This document shows positions 6,402 through 9,376 of a stretch of DNA of 9,376 nt, in pieces. The notes below the pieces were generated by a model. It was given only the letters and a program-made list of their open reading frames with translations. It did no database searches and had not been told where the DNA came from. The position numbers were made by a program, and so were the translations under genes. Position 1 is the first letter of the stretch. Every line of letters starts with the position of its first letter. The stretch lies in assembly GCA_036557785.1 (NCBI GenBank), contig DATBGZ010000050.1, positions 1-9,376 on the forward strand, written 5' to 3'. The DNA comes from DATBGZ01 sp036557785. GTDB taxonomy: Bacteria > Actinomycetota > Actinomycetes > Mycobacteriales > Micromonosporaceae.

Positions 6402-8687
6402 TCACGTGTTGCGGGCCAGGCGGGCGAAGGAGAGCAGGAAGATCGAAGACAGTAACCAGCCTGCCACGGTGGCGAGGTTGAGCCACCACTCGACGAACGC
6501 CCCACCCCGCGCGAAACGGTCCGGGTACCACGTGGAGCGTTGGTCCAGGGCGACGAGCGGAACCACGGTATCCACCGCGTAGAGCAGCGGGTTGAAGCAG
6601 CGGACCTGGCCACCCCCGCACGGGTCGGCGCTCTGGTCGGCGACACCGACCGGCCCACGGGTCGTGAAGACCACCCCTTGGTCGCTGGCCCGCAGCGTCG
6701 CCTGCACGGCCGGGACGGCGAGCGTCGTGCCCACCAGCGCCAGCAGGGCTGCCAGCAGCCACAGCACGCGACCGGGGCGAAAGCCGTAGCCGACGGTCCA
6801 GTCATAGACCCAGTCCACGGCGTTGCGTGTCCAGTCTGCCGACGCTCGCGTCCACTCGGTCATGTCGTGCGGCCGGGAGCGGCTGTGCTGCTCGGCTCGC
6901 CTGGCATCGCTGCGCTGCCGGATCAGCAGTTGCTCGGCTCCGTGAACGTACCCGTGCCCGCGGAAGACTCGGGCCGCCTGCTCATAGGGACCCGCATCGT
7001 ACTGGGACTGCTGCCGCAGCCAGGCCAGCCGCCGCTCCCAATCCCAGACGCGGCCCTGGGAGCCGCCATCGCGTGGCGCGTCGAACCGCTCGTAGCTGAA
7101 ACCCGCGATGTAGATGCGCTCGGGCCAGTTGCTGGGATCGTCCTGCAGGACGCTCGTCGCGGTGTCGGTGACGTTGATGGCCGGCGTAATCGCGGCCCAG
7201 CCCAGGTCCATGCCGCCGCGGAAGGTGCCCGACACCGCCCGGATCGCGGCACCCTCGGTGTTGTGCTCACCAGGCCGGGGGCAGTGGAAGTGCCCGCCGC
7301 CGAGGTCGAGGCGACCACCCACCGCCGTGCGGCTGAGCACAACGCAGCCAATGGAGATGAAACCATCGATCAAACGGACCGAGCCGCCGACCTCGGACTG
7401 GTGCAGTCGTACGGTTCCGCCATCCGGATTCTCCACGACCGCGCCTTCGGCATCGAAGCCTCCGCCGACGGTCGATCGCCAGAACTTGAGCTGGCCACCG
7501 GTCGCCCGTACGCGCTTGAGGGTCACGTCGCCGTCGATCGTCGCGCCGTCGGCCTTGAGCAGGGAGTGGCCCTGCGGGTCCGTGAGCGCCGCGCCGTCGA
7601 GGTCCAGCCGGCCGCGGATACGCGCGCCGACAAGCAGGGTGGTCCCGCGTACCCGTACGGCTTCGCCCACCGTGACCGCCGAACGGATCTCCGCGTTGGT
7701 GAGGTCGATCGCCACCTCGCCCGGCGCCTCCACCGTGCTACCGGACTCGATCGCGAAGCGGCCGAGTTCGGCCGAGGCGAGGTCGATGCCGCCGCTGATC
7801 GTGGTCGTGCCCTCGAGCAACAACTCTGCCCCGACGAAGAGGCGCAGCCCCACCAACGCCTTGCCGCTGAAACGGGGGGAGTGGTATCGACCCTCGTCGC
7901 GTTCCGGCCGTACGAGCGCGGCGTCGCGGATCTCCAACCTGCCGTCGATGCGCGTGCTGCTGAGGTTGATCCGGCCATGGATCCGAGGGCGGCGCTGTTT
8001 GCCTGGCGTGCCCTCAGCCGGGGCGATGAACATGTTGCCAGCGATGGTGGCGTCGGCGAGGTCTACCGCGAGGCCATCAGACTCGACGTGCGCTCCGGTC
8101 ATGTCCAGCGACCCGCTGACCTGCAGCCCGACCAGGCGTAGTTCGCCCTTAGCGTCGAAGCCGTTGAGGAACCGGACCGTGCCGCCCACGCGCATGCGGT
8201 CGGCCTGGAGAGCCCGTTCTCCCTGGGCGTCGATCGTCGTGTCGATGCAGCGCAGCCTGCCGCCGACGGTCGACTCGCAGAGCCAGATCGCGGCGCTGCG
8301 GGAGTTGCTCGCGCGTGTCGGCCAGCGGCCCACCACCCGGGAGGCGGACAGGTCGAGATCGCCCTGCACGTCGATGCCGTTGGCGAGCAGACCAGGCAGC
8401 GTGCAGTCGAAGAGGGACAACTCCTTGACGCGGGCGCCGTGCAGCACCGGTGGGTGGTCGAACGTACACGCCGTGAAGCCGAGTGCGAACGGCACGCTGA
8501 CCGAGGTCAGGTCGAGCGTCCCCGACACGTGCACGCCGCCGAGCCGGATCCCTCGGGGATCGACATGATGGGCATGGCGCAGGCAGAACGCGCGGATGAG
8601 GTCGGCATCGATGTGGTCGCCGGGAGCCTCGAGCACCGCGCCGGCCGCGACCGCCTCCGCGAAGCGGGCTTCGTCGATGTCGGCCAT
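6402..8687 (-). CDS. Large membrane-anchored protein with beta-helix-like repeats
   Basis: A 761-residue protein of unknown function. Residues about 45-510 hold roughly twenty imperfect copies of a [VI]-x-G-x-[LVI]-x-[LIV] unit, for example VSGTLDLTS, VQGDLDLSA, IHGRINLSS, IDGRLEIRD, IRGRLDLDG, VGGRLDLGG. This pattern predicts a right-handed beta-solenoid related to pentapeptide-repeat or bactofilin-like folds. A charged linker (about 546-640) contains GPYEQAARVFRGHGY and EQLLIRQR, a block I associate with actinobacterial proteins of this architecture, often annotated without proof as membrane-associated oxidoreductases. Two hydrophobic helices follow at about 641-660 and 734-756, with C690 and C697 and NPLLYAVDTVVPLVALDQ between them. 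No N-terminal signal is seen, so the solenoid is probably cytoplasmic. I see no cofactor or redox motif. ATG 8687 is the first possible start (an in-frame TAG is just upstream), but its ribosome site is weak. Confidence 0.85.
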   Translation of the reverse strand: MADIDEARFAEAVAAGAVLEAPGDHIDADLIRAFCLRHAHHVDPRGIRLGGVHVSGTLDLTSVSVPFALGFTACTFDHPPVLHGARVKELSLFDCTLPGLLANGIDVQGDLDLSASRVVGRWPTRASNSRSAAIWLCESTVGGRLRCIDTTIDAQGERALQADRMRVGGTVRFLNGFDAKGELRLVGLQVSGSLDMTGAHVESDGLAVDLADATIAGNMFIAPAEGTPGKQRRPRIHGRINLSSTRIDGRLEIRDAALVRPERDEGRYHSPRFSGKALVGLRLFVGAELLLEGTTTISGGIDLASAELGRFAIESGSTVEAPGEVAIDLTNAEIRSAVTVGEAVRVRGTTLLVGARIRGRLDLDGAALTDPQGHSLLKADGATIDGDVTLKRVRATGGQLKFWRSTVGGGFDAEGAVVENPDGGTVRLHQSEVGGSVRLIDGFISIGCVVLSRTAVGGRLDLGGGHFHCPRPGEHNTEGAAIRAVSGTFRGGMDLGWAAITPAINVTDTATSVLQDDPSNWPERIYIAGFSYERFDAPRDGGSQGRVWDWERRLAWLRQQSQYDAGPYEQAARVFRGHGYVHGAEQLLIRQRSDARRAEQHSRSRPHDMTEWTRASADWTRNAVDWVYDWTVGYGFRPGRVLWLLAALLALVGTTLAVPAVQATLRASDQGVVFTTRGPVGVADQSADPCGGGQVRCFNPLLYAVDTVVPLVALDQRSTWYPDRFARGGAFVEWWLNLATVAGWLLSSIFLLSFARLARNT

Positions 8688-8909
8688 GCTAGCGGGCCAC
8701 GAGGACCTGGGATGTCACGCTCACGCCGTGCAGGTTAGCGGTCGCGGCTGGTACGGACTTGCCCGCCCGTGCTCACCGCTCTGTCCATTGTGTCGGGACG
8801 GTGCGTGGTTCGGCGGCCACTCGTCGTGATCGGGGGAAGTTCTGGCGCGTCGGTCGTGATGTTTGTCGTACGGGTGTGCCAGGGTGTGGGTGTGAGCGGG
8901 GAGGTGTCG
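8688..8909. other. Divergent intergenic region
   Basis: These 222 bp separate the minus-strand beta-helix gene from the plus-strand DUF222 gene and should hold both promoters. Toward the minus-strand gene there is a weak -10-like TAACCT (8737-8732) without a good -35. Toward the plus-strand gene there is a TTGTC-containing candidate, listed separately. No RNA gene or long repeat is seen. Confidence 0.6.
8863..8885 (+). promoter_or_regulatory. RecA-NDp-like promoter candidate for the DUF222 gene
   Basis: TTGTCGTAC (8863-8871), 8 nt, then CAGGGT (8880-8885) resembles the LexA-independent DNA-damage promoter of actinobacteria, TTGTCRGTG-N8-TANNNT. The TTGTCR core and the spacing match. The GTG part does not, and the -10 begins C instead of T. 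Transcription would start near 8892, shortly before the ribosome site at 8898-8904. It is weak because of the mismatches. Confidence 0.22.
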
Positions 8910-9376
8910 ATGGTGGGCTCCGACGGGGTCGACGTGGCCGACAGGGTTGACGTGGCCGAGGGGTTGGCGCCGGAGGCGGTGGCGTTCGCGGCGGCGTATC
9001 TGGCTTCGTCGGGGTTGGTGTTGGGGGATGCGCCGATGCCGGTGCCGGCGGATCTGGCGTCGTTGGCGCCGGGGGCGCGGCTGGGTGGGGTGTTGGCGGG
9101 GGTGGATGCGCGTCGCCTCTGTGGCGGCCAGCTCACCGATGTCATCGCCGCTTATCTTCGCCAGATCGCGCATCTGGAGGCGGGGTTGCTGGCCGCGGTG
9201 CGCGAGTTGGTGCATACCCCCTCCTATGACGGGGACACGGTGGTGCGGGCGGGTCAGGTGGTCGAGCACGCCGATGATGAGTTGGCCTTCGCGGCGACCT
9301 GGACGGGGTACCGGGCCGGGCACATGCTCGGCGCCGCGCTGGTCGCGATCGACACGGTGCCGGCGTTGGGGGCCGC
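8910..9376 (+). CDS. DUF222 (13E12-repeat) protein, probably HNH-endonuclease type, 3' end cut by window
   Basis: An open frame of 155 codons runs off the window end. The block LAGVDARRLCGGQLTDVIAAYLRQIAHLEAGLLAAVRELV (about residues 62-102) and DDELAFAATWTGYRAGHMLGAAL (about 121-144) are typical of the N-terminal DUF222 domain. Full-length relatives usually end in an HNH nuclease domain, which would lie beyond 9376. They are multi-copy in actinobacteria, and their role is not settled. ATG 8910 is chosen because GGGGAGG lies 5 nt upstream. GTG 8904, GTG 8892 and ATG 8859 are in frame and cannot be fully excluded. Codons 17-67 end almost only in G (44 of 51), then from 9111 usage switches to C-ending codons. 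The strand is set by these family motifs; the minus-strand frames opposite are shadows. Confidence 0.85.
   Translation, partial: MVGSDGVDVADRVDVAEGLAPEAVAFAAAYLASSGLVLGDAPMPVPADLASLAPGARLGGVLAGVDARRLCGGQLTDVIAAYLRQIAHLEAGLLAAVRELVHTPSYDGDTVVRAGQVVEHADDELAFAATWTGYRAGHMLGAALVAIDTVPALGA

Noticed and set aside
6540..8141. 533-residue plus-strand open frame opposite the beta-helix gene
   Set aside because: It is antisense to a gene with clear repeats and membrane helices, has a composition rich in R, A, G, D and Q, and shows no recognisable motif. Such shadows are common in high-GC DNA.
7114..8568. 484-residue plus-strand open frame, Ser/Arg/Pro rich
   Set aside because: Another antisense shadow of the repeat gene. 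Its low-complexity composition follows from the codon pattern opposite.
8721..9323. 200-residue minus-strand frame over the DUF222 start
   Set aside because: The plus strand shows DUF222 motifs and a strong ribosome site. The minus frame is rich in H, R, P and Q as a by-product of the G-ending codons.
1..9376. CRISPR array, prophage genes or a defence island
   Set aside because: No regularly spaced direct repeats and no cas, phage structural or known defence-family proteins are seen. The mobile content is limited to two insertion sequences.

Overview
The window comes from a high-GC actinobacterium. The evidence is G/C-ending codons throughout, GTG/ATG starts with AGGAGG-like ribosome sites, actinobacterial IS30 and IS256 transposase types, and a DUF222 (13E12-repeat) protein, a family abundant in Micromonosporaceae, Nocardioidaceae and Mycobacteriales. 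The genus cannot be fixed from this sequence.

Left edge (1-1900): an IS30-family element, cut by the window start, has inserted into an IS256-family element. It leaves only the N-terminal half of the IS256 transposase and that element's outer terminal repeat. The IS256 end lies about 30 bp from the 3' end of an elongator tRNA-Met gene on the minus strand and touches a hairpin that is probably the tRNA's own 3' structure.

Centre (1961-5099, minus strand): a compact three-gene operon of tryptophan catabolism. Its order is tryptophan 2,3-dioxygenase (kynA), a metal-dependent amidohydrolase, then kynureninase (kynU). The first two genes are 5 nt apart and the last two overlap by 4 nt (ATGA). The dioxygenase makes N-formylkynurenine and kynureninase splits kynurenine into anthranilate and alanine. 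The step between them, removal of the formyl group, has no recognisable formamidase here, and the amidohydrolase occupies that slot with a complete set of metal-ligand candidates. This is the most interesting feature of the window: a candidate non-canonical N-formylkynurenine formamidase. No kynurenine 3-monooxygenase or 3-hydroxyanthranilate dioxygenase is present, so anthranilate is the likely product.

Right part: a luciferase-like flavin oxidoreductase (5283-6320, minus) and a 761-residue membrane-anchored protein with about twenty beta-helix-like repeats (6402-8687, minus). A 222-bp divergent intergenic region follows, then the start of a plus-strand DUF222 gene (8910 to the window end) with a sharp internal change of codon usage and a possible DNA-damage-type promoter upstream. 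The window holds no gene-free stretch longer than about 220 bp. I found no CRISPR array, phage module or recognisable defence system.
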